In this document: piece by piece, positions 49,761 through 61,909 of the stretch | Numbering within the stretch: the first letter of the stretch is position 1 | Layout of the letters: each line of letters starts with the position of its first letter | Source: Epiperipatus broadwayi | Taxonomy: Eukaryota; Onychophora; Udeonychophora; Euonychophora; Peripatidae | Direction of reading: 5' to 3' | Assembly: GCA_028023455.1 (NCBI GenBank) | Contig: JAQFVV010012394.1 | Coordinates: forward strand, 31,094,885 to 31,158,884 | DNA: 64,000 nucleotides | Made by a program: the position numbers and the translations under genes | The notes under the pieces: generated by a model | The model's database searches: none | What the model was told of the DNA's origin: nothing | Seen by the model: only the letters and a program-made list of their open reading frames with translations

Positions 49761-50229
49761 TGCAAACAGGTCATTCTTAGCACTCTCCGCCTTCGGCCAC
49801 CAACCACTGCCTTGGTTGGTGACTTTACAGCCTCCTGGGAATAAGGGCCATGATTTATTTATGTCTGTCATAATGGTATATATTGGAAAAAATATTCTTA
49901 AACTCAGAGGTAAAAAGCCAATAAACTCACCATGCTGGCTAATGCATGTTGGTGAGCAGCCCATCCATGTTCGTATACTATATGAATAATCACATAGTAA
50001 TAACAGCTGAAACAACAAGAACATATGGAGTGGACATTAGGAATTTGTCCTGGTCAGTTCCTTTAAGGCCTCCAAGAGGAATCAAAGGGTCTCCTTTCAG
50101 TTAATAGCAAACTCCTTTCTGCAGCCTCAGTATGTATGTATGTATATATATATATATAGAAGTGTCAAATATGCAGCCCTCACAACTGTAACACAAATCA
50201 CTTAATGAAAATATATAAAATTCTTATTA

Positions 50230-50471
50230 TTCATTCATTAGACTAGAGATTATCCAATAAAGAATAATATTTTTGTAGTGTAATTTTCGCAACACCATTC
50301 TCACAACCCATCACTAGGTAGGCATTTTTGATCATATGTTTACAATTACATCCCTCCATAAGGTGTTAAATGTTGATAGAAACCAGTTCCTACCTTGCGT
50401 GAAAGTGGTGTAGTGACAATTATACTACAGAAATATTATCCATTACTGAATAATCTTTAGTCTAATAAATG
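50230..50471. repeat. Short inverted-repeat (MITE-like) element
   Basis: The left arm (about 50,230-50,305) and right arm (about 50,395-50,471) are complementary: TTCATTAGACTAGAGATTAT pairs with ATAATCTTTAGTCTAATAAA, and GTAGTGTAATTTTCG with the region of TAGTGACAATTATACTAC. Arms of about 75 bp surround a 90-bp centre containing CATCCCTCCATAAGGTGTTA. Related pieces lie at 42.0 and 51.96 kb. Confidence 0.65.
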
Positions 50472-52190
50472 ACTAATAAAAATTATTAACTTGGATGCCT
50501 ATCTACACGTGACTATTTCTATTTTCTTTACTAAAACAATTAAAAAAAGATAGATTAAATCTCAGACCCCTATTGAATCTATACTTCAGCTGGCATTTTG
50601 CCAGTGACTGCTCTTGATGTAAAATGCTGCACCAATAGCATTCTGGCAACACTGATTATCTGTCTTGGCTTTGATTAACATTCTTTTAGTTTCTCTCATA
50701 CTCTCAGGATGGATGGTGATTTGATTAACCGTGTTATATATATAAATTATAAAATATTGTTGATGTATTATTTTAATATTGCTTGAAAATATGTTTTAAT
50801 AATAAAGTAAGTTTGGCTCCAAGCCAGTTGTTTTTAATTTAAGGATGATGATTTTTAATATTAATAAAACCATTAAAACTTCCTCCGAAGCACTTGAATT
50901 ATAAAAGGACTTCCTTTCCTCGTATTATTTATAACTTAAAACAGAATAATATCGTTTTAATATTAAATGCATTATCAAAAATTTCAAATAAATAATCATT
51001 TAGAAAGTTAAAAGAAATATGAAAAAATAAATTTATTTTAATTTAGACACTTCAAACAATATTTTGAAAACGCATTTAAATTTATACTTTAAAACAAATT
51101 TTATCAGAGATCATTCCAGCTTATTGATACTGCTGAAACACATTATCTCCGTTTTTATCATTTTTTAATTCACCATTATTACAAATTGATTTATAGTTTA
51201 ATATGTTGATTTTCACAGTGTTCCATTATGTTATCGTTATAATTTTCATTGTCATTATTATTACATTAAATTTCTATTACATTATTACAGACGTCACGAC
51301 TTGTCACAACTAAAAGGGCTATGTATCTATAATTGTTATTATTAGAAATATTATCAGAATTCTTCCTATGGATTAATATTAAGATCTTATTATTATTTTG
51401 TTTACATCATTATTTCGTAATGAGAATCGTTAAAAGCTCTCTAATCAATATTAAAGTATGAATAGGAGATTAACTCAAAAAGCGTAGGAATACAATTTTT
51501 TACAATTACATTTTTTAAATCGGCATAATATATAAACAATTTTTAAAATCACAAACTTAAACTATAAAATAATATAAATCATATGAACAAATTTTAATCA
51601 ATTAGACCTACTAAATCATTCATTCGATTGCTATTGATTCATTTTTATTCTGAAAAACTATTCAATAGAGAAGTGCTTTAAATTATTTGGTATAGTTGTT
51701 TATATATATTTACAATTAAATAGACTAACATAAATAGAAATATATGTAATCAAATTTGGAAAGCATAAACTCCAATCATTGTGCTATATTTATATAGACC
51801 AGGGGTGAGCAGATAATTGATCAAATAGCCAAATGTGGCTCTTTGATCCAATCCCATTGCTCTTTTTATCATGATAAACATAAACATAACTGGACCAAGG
51901 GATGGTTGTGATAGGAGTGAGATAAAGGTGAAAGATGAAACGACACAAAAATATTGCAAATATATAATATAGAATAACAGCATCCCTCCACAAGGTGTCA
52001 AAAGTGAATAGAAACCCAGACCACTACCTTGTGTGAGAGTGATGTAATGAAAATCATTAAAACTGTCAACATAATCAAGTGTTGATATTTATATAACACT
52101 GCTGATATATTATTCATTAAGTACACAATTATATATTGGAACTAGGGATAATATCTAGCTTAATAAATGATTAGTAAAAGTTATTAAGAT
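50472..52190. other. AT-rich stretch with one IR-family relic
   Basis: At about 51,960-52,100 ATCCCTCCACAAGGTGTC, AGTGAATAGAAACCCAGAC and CTTGTGTGAGAGTGATGTA match the centre and right arm of the 50.23-kb element. The rest is AT-rich with no gene recognised. Confidence 0.5.
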
Positions 52191-54320
52191 TGTAACACTA
52201 CAGGGAAATACAGGATCATACTTGGGGTGATGGCAACCAGTGTGTGAGCAGCGACTGCCGATAATTGGTTAGCCATTCTTAATTTCTACAGAAAATTTGG
52301 GTTTAAACCATGAGGGATCTGAGGAATAGTATTTTTATCCTCAAGTTTAAAAAAATAATTTAATCTGAAAAGGAATGAGCATAATAGAAGACCACAATGA
52401 GAGATCAGCATAGCTAAGTATAAATTCATCAGCACCCACCAAAAGTAATAATCATTCATCATCATGAATGATCTATCAAAAATAAATCAATAGTCATTCT
52501 TGTGATTGTATTTGAAATGGGTCTCCTGTAGACCAGGATAACTATTGAGCCATTGCCAGCTTGGGTAATTATTTAAAACATAGTTTGGATGCAGCAACTT
52601 AAGTGCTACTCCATAAGAATACGACCCAAAAATAATGCTGGGACATCAAAACATGCTGATCATCAGCAGTATTTTGGCCACATAGCACCATTAATATACT
52701 GGCCAGCTATAAACTTAATTTCTTATAGTGTCCAAATTAAATAAAATGTACTGCATGGACCCTGAAGAATATCTTTTTTGTGCCAACACAAAAATCATCA
52801 TTATCCTCATGTGAATGTTCTTACACTAAATATAAACCTCCTATTCCATATAGCTGTTATTCACAAATCTAGCTGAGGAAGCAAGAACTCTATAATTTAT
52901 CACTGTCAGCAAGAGTGAAATAAATACATTAGCTTATTATAAATAATCTGAAGCAATTAATGGGTTTCCCCTACTTATAAATAACTAATTTTATTGTGAT
53001 CATCAGGTAAAAAACTAAATCCTAGAATATAAGCTGTCATGATATAATGTCACACAAACATTGCACTCCATGAAACAAAAATTGGATAGAATAAAGTAAT
53101 TAAGATTGGAAATAATATTTTCAAAGAAACAATTATTTAATATCTAATTAATAACAAAAAATGACAGATATTGGATAATTTCAAACATCCATTTTATCAT
53201 AAATAAATAAATTTACAGTTTCATAAAATTATATTAATCTATCAATTAATTTTTATTCATAAATTAATTTTAAATTCATTAAATTCTTTCTTTAAAAATA
53301 ACAAAGAGTTTGTTAAACATTTTCAAAAGTCAAAGATAGCAATCTTTAATTCTACTCAGAGGACAAATTGAGAGAGAAAAAAACTTATTACATTTATGAG
53401 ACAAGAAAATGTTTTATTAATAATAAAAAAGTAATGTGCACACACATAATAAAAATAATAATATCCATAGCCATGGTTTTCTTGCTATGAAGACCTTTCC
53501 AGGTGTAGTTTCAATATTACCTAATGGAGTTTCTTCTCGAAGGCTTCTAAACATGTGATTGATTAAATTTGTCATTTCTGAGTTTGTAGCAATTTCAGAT
53601 AAATGAAACTAGCAATTTTGTTCTAGTTGGTTCTCCTTCTAAATTTGCAGGTGAAACAGAGGTAGACAGAGTCTTTTCATGCTTTTGGTTAAAGGCTAGG
53701 TTGCAGATTGCTTAAAGGGGCATTATCTTCCCTACATTTTTTTCCAGTGAAGTTAGGTTATATGGAGGAAGGTAATGCATAGCTTTTAGCTAAACTTAGC
53801 ACATGGTTTTCATTGTACAAATCATTTTTAGATCTAAACTCATAGTATGCTAGAAGCTGGATTAATAACTTTTATTGTTATATTCAATAGCTTGGTTAAG
53901 ATACCTGCTGTGTTATTCTACAAGATTAAAATTTGATTGCTCTATCTTCAATAGTTAAGTTAGCAATAACCTCTCCAGACACATGGGTATAATCCTTAAT
54001 TCACACACCCCACATATATTTTTAGAACAATTTTGTCCATAAGATAATTACAATGTGTCCCTTACCTTATTATTTTCATGGCAACCAGTTAAATAAAATT
54101 TATAAAAACAATTGTTCAGTCTCTTTAACCATAGAGTTTGAAAACAAGTTAAGAAAATGAATTAAAGAACAAAATTTTTGACATCTTTTAATTACCCTGA
54201 TTTGATTTTTCTTTTTCATTAAAGAGAGATGAAAAAACATCTCTGATTAATTAAAATCAAATTTACAAAATTATTAAAATCCTATTTTTCTCTTTCCTCT
54301 TTTTTATTTTTATTTAAAAA
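52191..54320 (-). mobile_element. 3' LTR of an LTR retroelement (left LTR)
   Basis: On the plus strand it begins TGTAACACTACAGGG and aligns over its length with the copy at 58,296: GATGGCAACCAGTGTG, TTAGCCATTCTTAATTTCTA, GGTTTAAACCATGAGG, CATCATGAATGATCTATC, GACCAGGATAAC, GCCAGCTTGGG and TTGCTCTATCTTCAATAG. The similarity ends near the pyrimidine-rich CTCTTTCCTC at about 54,290-54,315, so the outer limit is approximate. By eye the two LTRs are diverged by well over 10%, suggesting an old insertion. No clear target-site duplication was found. Confidence 0.75.
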
Positions 54321-56060
54321 AATACCCTTAAATATATTTAATGTTTGAAAATTTTTATACTATCATATGGAGATTTTATAAATATTTAGTTAAATGAAGA
54401 CCCATAAACAATATGCATTGGGAAAATTAAATTTCATTTTCCTAATTAATGCATTTCTTTTTAATTCTCAAACTTGAGGAACCTACTGCCACCTATTGAA
54501 TTATTTATTTTTTAATACAGGTATGTAACCAACTGGTTATATTACCCTGATCTTAATTTGGGAAATGAATTTAAATTGAACCATTTTCTTGATATTTTAG
54601 TTTGACTCAGCCAATTTCATTTTGCTACAACAAAAATTTATATTAGTCATACTGCTGTGCAATAATGTTTACACAGACTTACAAGCTGGGATACAATTTA
54701 TTAAGCCTTTTTGGAATATTTGGTCAAAAGCACTTGCTTCATATCTTGGGTCTATTGTTAGTCACACTTTTCTGTACCTTAACATTTACATAGACTTACA
54801 AACAGATATATTTTTTAATTAAGCAATGTTAGGCTATTTGGTTACTGGTAACAGTCTCAATTATTTGATCTATTAGTATTTTTGGAGATGGGGTGATTAT
54901 TGGCCTAATACATGCATGTCTGCCTCCAGCACCATGATGGACAGAAAACCTCATCATGGAACACAAGTTTGCAATGCAGCATGAACATTGCCAAAGTTAT
55001 CTCAGTTTGAGCAAAAACACAGCTTACTACCCAGAGGGCTCATTGAGGAAAAATGACCAAAAGAATGTTTGGTCATGTGGAATAATCTGCTTATTTACTT
55101 TACAAGTCTTATAGGTTCCATACTCATTACACAATTCTGTGCCAGGTAGACAATTTAGTACCCTACTGATAGAAATCCCAGCTCCTCTGAGGGGCTCATA
55201 TGGAAAAAGTTTAAATATTAGGTAGGTGCAGTGGATATGAAATACATTGAAACATCATGAATACACTGCATCACTATGTATATAAGAATACCACCATCCA
55301 GCATTAGCACTAAAGGCAATGCTGCAATACTTTCCAATCTTTGCCCCCAATTTCTTCAAATATCTTCTTCTTTCCTGAGTTACAGTTTCATCATTTTGCT
55401 TTTTTGTATTTTCTTGGTCAAATGTATAACTACATCCTGCTTTGGGAAACTGAGGATCATAATCCATTCTTCAATAATAACTCTGTGTTGTGAGGTGATA
55501 CACTCCTGGTTTGTCCAATTATTTGTGTTCTGTTGTATGATAAAGAACACTAATCCTGATGAGTATTTTCTTCATGGATATTTGATCCAGTTCAGAATCT
55601 TCTAACTATCCAGGTTTTGGTAATACAATTTATGTTACCAGTTGAACTTATCTTCTCTTCCACAATGGCACTTCATTTCTTCTGTTATGATACCATGGTG
55701 GTTTTTTGATGATTTGCTTCCCATATTGGATAGCATTCATATGTGAATTATTATCTCTTCTTTATGTTGATTTAGTTGGAGGTTTAAATTCCCTTCTTTT
55801 TCAGCATGTACATGTTTGCTGCTGTCAAATGCATTTAACAATTCAACCACTTATTCAGTTGTATACCTGTCAGATCCAATTAACATTCTTTATATGATTT
55901 GGGATGCTGTGTCATAATATTCTTATTATTTATAATTCTGAGAGATGATCTGCACTGTGTGCTCTCAATTTTGTTACTTAACATTTAAAATTGGAGTGTA
56001 CTGCTCAGCAGGAGGACTCTTCTCTTGGGATAGTTTATGCTTAACCACTCCTGATGATCC

Positions 56061-57219
56061 TCACTTCATGATTGTCAGCTTAAAATTGATAAAATTATGA
56101 GGATGGGTGAATAGTGAATCCCACCATATATGGGATGCACCTATAGAAAGCATAAAAGCTATTGCTATCTTTATCTCTTCAGTCATGGCATTAATGCTAA
56201 AATATCTTCTCAGACTACTGATGAAATTCAATGGATCCCTCACCAGGATTTCCTGAAAACATTCTTATTTTAAGGAATTGGTTTACAATTCCAGGCATTT
56301 TGTTTGTATATTGATTTTCTATCTTTCATTCTTCTACCTTTGTATTTTGAATTTCTTCTTTTTTTAATATACACATGGCAGTTTTTCTTTTGGTTTGACC
56401 ATCTTGTCTATGGTCATCCTCCAATTATTTTACTATTTTTCAGATTTTATCATAATCCTAGACCTGCAGAAATTTAATTTCATTAGCCAGATCTCCTATA
56501 CACTCTTTTACTAATTCCAGGCTTTGCTGACATTCATTTTTCACAAAATCTATTGCCTCTTATACTTGGCTAATTTTATTATCCATTACTTCTTGTATCT
56601 CTTTTTTCTTGTATCTCTTTTATTTTCATATGCTGTTATTCTTTGTTTTGTCTGACTTCATTCACAATTTCTTCTTTAATTTGTTTGATTCAGTCTGTGA
56701 TTTCATTAGCTATATTTTTGCTCTTTTCATCAATTTTATGTAGCATAATCTACTATATCATTTCTTCTATTGTTATTATATTTTCTGCTTCTCTTTGTTG
56801 ATTCTTTATATTATCCTCTTTTCTTTGTGGGTCACTTTTTATTATCTTCTTTTATTTGTTTATTATTGTCTTTTCTTTGTTGGTCTCTTTTTTATTCTTC
56901 TCTTTGTTGGTATTTCTTTTTATTGTCTTCTTTTATTGGTTTATTATTACCTTCAATTTGTGGGTCACTTTTTATTTCATTTTTCTATTTGTTTATTATT
57001 GTCTTTTCATTGTTGGTCTCTTTTTTATTCTTCTCTTTGTTGGTCTTTCTTTTTATTGTCTTCTTCTATTGGTTTATTATCATCTTCTCTTTGTTGAGCT
57101 CTTTTTATTCTCTTCTTCTCTTTGTCTACTATTGACTTTTCTTTGTTGGTCTCTTTTTTAAACATTTCTAATAATTGGGATAACATGGAAGCCTCCTCTA
57201 TTTTTTGAATTTCTTTCAT
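56061..57219 (-). pseudogene. Degenerate gag with charged coiled-coil N-terminus
   Basis: Reading leftwards: the first part (57,219-57,025) begins MKEIQKIEEASMLSQLLEMF and continues in Lys/Glu/Gln/Asp-rich repeats (for example DNKPIEEDNKKKDQQREE). Further charged, broken segments follow to about 56,300. Then comes the core: MPGIVNQFLKIRMFSGNPGE, and after a one-base shift FISSLRRYFSINAMTEEIKI, then AIAFMLSIGASHIWWDSLF. The pattern of an F-G start, YF..N, a basic/acidic stretch, a helix and GA..WW is that of the retrotransposon gag family, which packages element RNA into particles. Several stops and shifts disable it. No CCHC knuckle was found. Confidence 0.7.
56795..57165 (-). repeat. ~133-bp internal tandem repeat within gag
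   Basis: GGGTCACTTTTTATT recurs at about 56,830 and 56,962. TTGTTGGTCTCTTTTTTATT occurs at about 56,877 and 57,011 and, less well, near 57,145. A 133-bp period is not a multiple of three, so the repeat shifts frame, which explains why all three plus-strand frames appear open here. It codes for the charged Gag segment on the minus strand. Confidence 0.75.
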
Positions 57220-58275
57220 TGGTTGCTGATCATCTTTCTTTGGATCATGTTTTTACATCTTTTTGACTTTTCCTCTTGTCAGCATATATGTTTTGTTATA
57301 GACACTTATTCTTTAAAAAATTTTTATTGAACTATTTTTACACAAAAACAATAAATCTTAACTTTAAAAAATTATCTCATAAAATAAGGAAAGCTTGACA
57401 TCGCCTCCTCTTCTATGTGACCATATTTCACCTTAACTAACACAATTACTATATTATTATTACTTCTAATCTAACATTCCTCCAACATTATAATCTCAAT
57501 ATCTTGTTTTATTTCATTAATTTGTTTCCCTGCTTTATTTTCGAATTCAATCCTGTTCATGTGTGTGTGATCAAATTTTATTTCTATTGTATTTTTGTTA
57601 CAAGTATATATATACTTACACAAACACAAGTTCATATCAATAATCATTTAGCAAAACCTTTCTTAGAGATCTAATTAGAATCTGACATCGAAATAATGCA
57701 TAGTGACTTGCAATTTTGGGATAAGATACAGAATCCAATCACTGGACTATAAATATATAATGCAGCATGAAATCTCAAAGATCTATTTCAATGTAGACCC
57801 TATACATTACTATGACCGTTGATATAGAATAAAAATGCAAAAATCATTGCAAAGCCTTGCTCCCTTTATTGGGGCTTAGATGCTGGGGATCATGGCAGGA
57901 CTATGTCAACTGGACCATGATAAAAAATCAAAAAAAATCTGAAAATCTGAGGGTTGAAGATGAGTTGCATAAAACACTGCATCCTCACACCAACTGAAAG
58001 TACCTCTAAACAAATTTCAACAATTAAAATCTCAATCCAATCATCAAAATAAGGCTTTGATTATCTGTTAAACTTTAAATATGGACTCTTTTAATAAACA
58101 TTAATATTTCTATTTTGTAATTTATAATTAAATTATTACAATTATCCTCTATACTCTTGTCAAATTTTACAATATGTTTAAGTTAATATTGCATCAAAAT
58201 ATAGCATTTTTTTCAGATGTATTTATGAGATTCAAGTTATGTTGTCACTGACTTTCAGAACCTGATCATCATTGT

Positions 58276-58293
58276 GCCCCATGTTGGATGCCA
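58276..58293 (-). other. Primer-binding site next to the 5' LTR
   Basis: The minus strand reads TGGCATCCAACATGGGGC two bases inside the LTR end (plus strand GCCCCATGTTGGATGCCA, then AT, then TGTAATG). It begins with the TGG expected to pair with a tRNA CCA end, and the whole resembles PBS sequences of the TGGCGCCCAACGTGGGGC type. This fixes element orientation as minus and identifies the flanking repeats as LTRs. Confidence 0.75.
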
Positions 58294-58295
58294 AT

Positions 58296-60640
58296 TGTAA
58301 TGATATGGAGCCATACAGGGTTGTGCTTGGGATGATGGACACCAGTATGGCCACCAGAATGTAAGCAGAAACTGCCCTTAATTAGTTAGCCATTTGTAAT
58401 TTCTACAGAAAATTAGGGTTTAAACCATGAGGAATCTGATAAATTGTGTTTTTATCCTCAAGTTAAAAAAATAAAATTTAATTTCAAAAGAGATGAGCAT
58501 AAAAGCTCCCTCTGGGGGATCAGCATAGCTAATTATAAGTTCACCAGCACTCTCCAAAAGTGATAATCATTCATCATCATGAATGATCTATCAAAATAAA
58601 TCAACAGTAAAAATGGGTCTTCTGTAGACCAGGATAATTATTGAGCCTCTGCCAGCTTGGGAAAATTATTTAAAACATAGTTTGGATGTGAAAATATAAG
58701 TGCTAATCCATAAGAATACAACCCCAAAAAATAATTATGGGATATGAAAACATGCTGATCATCATCAATGTTCTAGCCACTTAGTACCATTAATGTACTG
58801 GCCAACTATAAACTTAACTTTTAATACAAACTAAACTAAATAAAATGTGCTGCATAGACATTGAAGAATATCCTCTTTGTTATCATCTTAAATATAAACA
58901 TCCTATTCCATATAGCTGTTGTGTACAAATCTAGCTCAGAAAGCAAGAACTCTACAATTTATTACTCTAAAATTTATTACTATGAGCAAGAGGGAAATAA
59001 AATATATTAAATTATTATAAATAATCTGAAACAATTTATCAGCTTTCCCTACTTATAAATAACTACTTATATTAGGGTCATCAGAAAAAAGTAAATTCTG
59101 GAATATAAGCTATCATGATATAAGGTAACACACATTGCACTTCATGAAACAGGAATTGGATAAAGTAATTAAGACTAGAAAAAATATTTTAAAACAATTA
59201 TTTAATATCTAATTTATAACAAAAAACAATATGAAATTAGATAATTTCAAACATCCATTTCATCATAAATAAACAAATAAATATATAGTTTGATAAAATT
59301 ATATTAGCCTCTCAACTAATTTTTATTCATTGATTAATTTTAAATTCATTAGATTCTTTTTTTAAAAATAACTAATTGTTAAACATTTTCAAAAATCAAA
59401 GATAGCAATTTTTGATTCTACCCAGAGGGAAAATTGAGAGAGAAAAAAAACCTTATTATATTTATGAAACAAAAAAGAATTTGCTATTATAATAAAAAAG
59501 TGTGTGCATACAGAATAAAAAATAAAAATGCATATAACCATGGCTTTCTTGCTTTGATGACCTTTTCCATTGCAGTTGCAGTTTTTCCTGATGAAGTTTC
59601 TTTTTGAAGGCTTCTAAACATGGGCTTGGTTAAATATGTCCTTTTCTGGGTTTGTAGCAGTTTCAGGTAAATGAAAGTAGCAACTTTTGTTTGTTTGGTT
59701 TTTTTGCTTGAATTTCCAGGTGAAACAGATGCATGCTCTTGGCTGAATGCTAGTTTGTAGACTTCTTAACAGGGGTTTTGCCTTCCCTACATTTTCTTCC
59801 AGTGAAAGTAGATTACATAGAGGAAGGTGATGCCTAGCTTTTAGCTGAACTTAACACATGATTTTCATAGGGCAAACCATTTTCAGTGCTAAACTCATAG
59901 TATGCTAAATGTTGAATTAATAACTTCTATTATTATATTCAATAGCTTGGGTAATATTTTTGCTGTGTTATGATATAGGATTAAGATTTTACTGCTTTCT
60001 CTTCAAGAGTTAACTTAGCAATAACCCCTCCAGACACTTGGGTATAATCCTTAATTCACATCCCCACATACATATATTTTTAGAAGTCTTACTCACAAGC
60101 CAATTACAATCTGTCTTTTACATTATGATTTTCATGGCAACCAATTAAGTAAAATTTCATAAAAACAATTGTTCAGACAATTCTTTTTTTAATCATAGAT
60201 ATTGAAAACAAGTTAATAACAAGAATTTAATGACATAAAATTCTTGACATTCCCTTATAATTAAAAATCAAATCTTACAAAAAAAATACAAGATAATTAC
60301 AGTGATTTGATTTTTCTTTTTTATTAAAGAGAGATAATATTTACTGAGGCTGTAAACTCGAGAATATGCATGTAAAATGCGATAGTAGGGACCTCTACAG
60401 GTGTTTAACCACAAGCTTATGCTATGGAAGAAAAGAGCATAAGCTTGTGGTTAAACCCCTGTAGAGGTCCCTACTATCGCATTTTACATGCATATTCTCG
60501 AGCTTACAGCATAGGTAAATATTATTTGCATAATCAATGTGCATTTACTAAATTAAAAAAAGATAAAAAACAACTATGATTAATTAAAATCAAATTTTAT
60601 TAAAACTCTATTTTGCTCTTTCCTCTTTTTATTTATTATT
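58296..60640 (-). mobile_element. 5' LTR of the LTR retroelement (right LTR)
   Basis: Begins TGTAATGATATGGAGCC and follows the left LTR in order to the CTCTTTCCTC tract near 60,620. It is about 230 bp longer, mainly because of the hairpin insertion at 60,334-60,525 and its flank. It would carry the element's promoter, read leftwards. The outer boundary near 60,640 is approximate. Confidence 0.75.
60334..60525. mobile_element. 192-bp near-perfect hairpin insertion
   Basis: Two 90-nt arms (60,334-60,423 and 60,436-60,525) are about 95% complementary and flank the 12-nt loop ATGGAAGAAAAG. The ends are ATAATATTTAC and GTAAATATTAT. The left LTR lacks this sequence, so it entered after the LTRs formed. 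AGATA flanks the inserted segment on both sides if about 40 bp of AT-rich DNA on the right is counted in. It looks like a foldback or MITE; a long hairpin precursor RNA is an alternative. Confidence 0.8.
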
Positions 60641-60779
60641 ATTATTTTTCATATATTATAACACAGCAAATGTACAATCACTTTTTCTTTTAAAATATAT
60701 ATGTTCTACAAAAATATCAACAAGTTAAAAATTCTTCTTTTTCTTTTCAAAAACTTTATTTTCTAATATCAATACTGAA

Positions 60780-61570
60780 CACACACACACACATATATAT
60801 AATACAAAACTCCAACATTTCAACTGTTTTTATCTTCATAGTCATTTTCAAGGATCTGCAACAACAATATGAAATACATATTTATAAATAAACCTCAATT
60901 ACATAAATACCTTCATCTTACATTAACATAAACAATAACAAACATATTAAACATACATAATTATATTTTACTTACATCTCTCTCCACTGTCATTTTTTAT
61001 TACTCTTTCTTTTACATTATTTATTTACAAATATGTATTAAAATCATCCAAGAAACTTTTTATACAAATTTAAAAACCAACTCTAATTTCAAATAACCTC
61101 TCCCTTTTTTAAATGTTATCTAAAACCCATCTCGAAACTACATTCCTAAACTATAGCTTTAAATGAATATAAAACAAATATAAACATTTTTTTTTATACA
61201 AAAAAACTTTTAACAATTTATCCAAACCCATTTAAACATTTATTTTAATTATACATTATTTTAGATTCCTTATCTACTCCATTAATTCTATTTAAAATAG
61301 GATTATATTGCTTTATGTAAAAAAATATTTTACCATCTTTTTTTTAAATATTAAATTCTTTATGTTCTAAAACTTTACAATGTATCTAAATATTTGAATT
61401 TTTGTCATATAAATGTTGTTTATGTCTAATTTTTAATGTATTCTTTGTTGTACCAATATATGAAATCTTTTTTTTCCTCCCTCTTACAATTTAAACAGTC
61501 AATTAAATAAATTCCATTCATTTTGTCAATTTCTATATTTTTTTGTATCATTAATTAAGTTTCCTAAATT
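60780..61570 (-). pseudogene. Penelope-like element, decayed GIY-YIG and 3' end
   Basis: On the minus strand the endonuclease starts with NGIYLIDCLNCK (about 61,515-61,480). After a shift, SYIGTTKNTLKIRHKQHLYD (about 61,460-61,400) follows, then KVLEHKEFNI. The G-I-Y and Y-I-G motifs, the downstream Arg and the His are all visible, but stops and shifts break the frame. The 3' end near 60,860-60,790 has CTTGAAAATGACTATGAAGA, AACAGTTGAAATGTTGGAGT and a (GT)n run. No RT part is recognised upstream. Confidence 0.65.
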
Positions 61571-61909
61571 CAATCTCTTTTTTTATATAGGTTTAATAAT
61601 TAACCTACTTTTTTTTTGTTAAGGAAAATACACGTACAATTACAATATAAATCTTGTTGGTTTGTTTGGATTTGTTACACATATTATAACAATCATTAAT
61701 AAATAATTTTCCAAATTAGAAAATATACTCATTTGATACATTAGTTATTACTATGACAAATTTATTTCATAATCACAGCAAAAAACTCATCGTTCAAACT
61801 TAGTCTATAATTATTGTGTGCTAGTTTTATATCAGAACAACTGGCTCTTCATTTAGTGATTGATAGTGATCCTTTGTCATTCTCCAACTAACTGAACCAT
61901 TTTTTAATC
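61571..61909. other. AT-rich gap between two retroelements
   Basis: Likely the 5' remnant of the PLE or host DNA; nothing recognised. Confidence 0.4.

Larger units (their letters stand above)
46924..50130 (-). mobile_element. RTE-clade LINE, nearly full length, decayed
   Basis: The element reads leftwards. From the 5' side it has a short leader, an N-terminal segment with PLFPGGCKVTNQGSG-like and GWWPKAESAKND motifs (about 49,880-49,770), an APE-type endonuclease, a linker, a reverse transcriptase, and the typical C-terminal IKRLKWSWAGHIARRDDSRW. It ends with a TGATAATGGTTGATGAT tail. The order EN-RT without a clear separate ORF1, about 3.2 kb long and with a microsatellite tail, fits RTE. 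It is broken into at least five frames by stops and shifts. 3' scraps of the same family occur at 3.7, 12.5 and 35.5 kb. Confidence 0.85.
54321..58275 (-). mobile_element. Internal region of the LTR retroelement, gag only
   Basis: About 4 kb lies between the LTRs. Only a degenerate gag is recognisable (57,219-56,061). Downstream pieces such as the 70-codon frame at 55,467-55,255 (MDYDPQFPKAGCSYTF and QERRRYLKKLGAKIG) match nothing I know. I find no protease DSG/DTG, RT YxDD, RNase H or integrase motif. Long LTRs with a gag-only interior resemble a large non-autonomous derivative of a Ty3/gypsy-type element. Loss of pol by deletion from an autonomous copy is the alternative. Confidence 0.65.

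Noticed and set aside
55276-55605. 109-codon plus-strand frame within the LTR element
   Set aside because: Opposite to element orientation, hydrophobic and unrecognised; a shadow of the minus-strand interior.
56770-57161. Three overlapping plus-strand frames of about 100-120 hydrophobic codons that look like membrane proteins
   Set aside because: They are the reverse of the charged gag repeat; the pyrimidine-rich plus strand gives Leu/Phe/Ser/Tyr in every frame.
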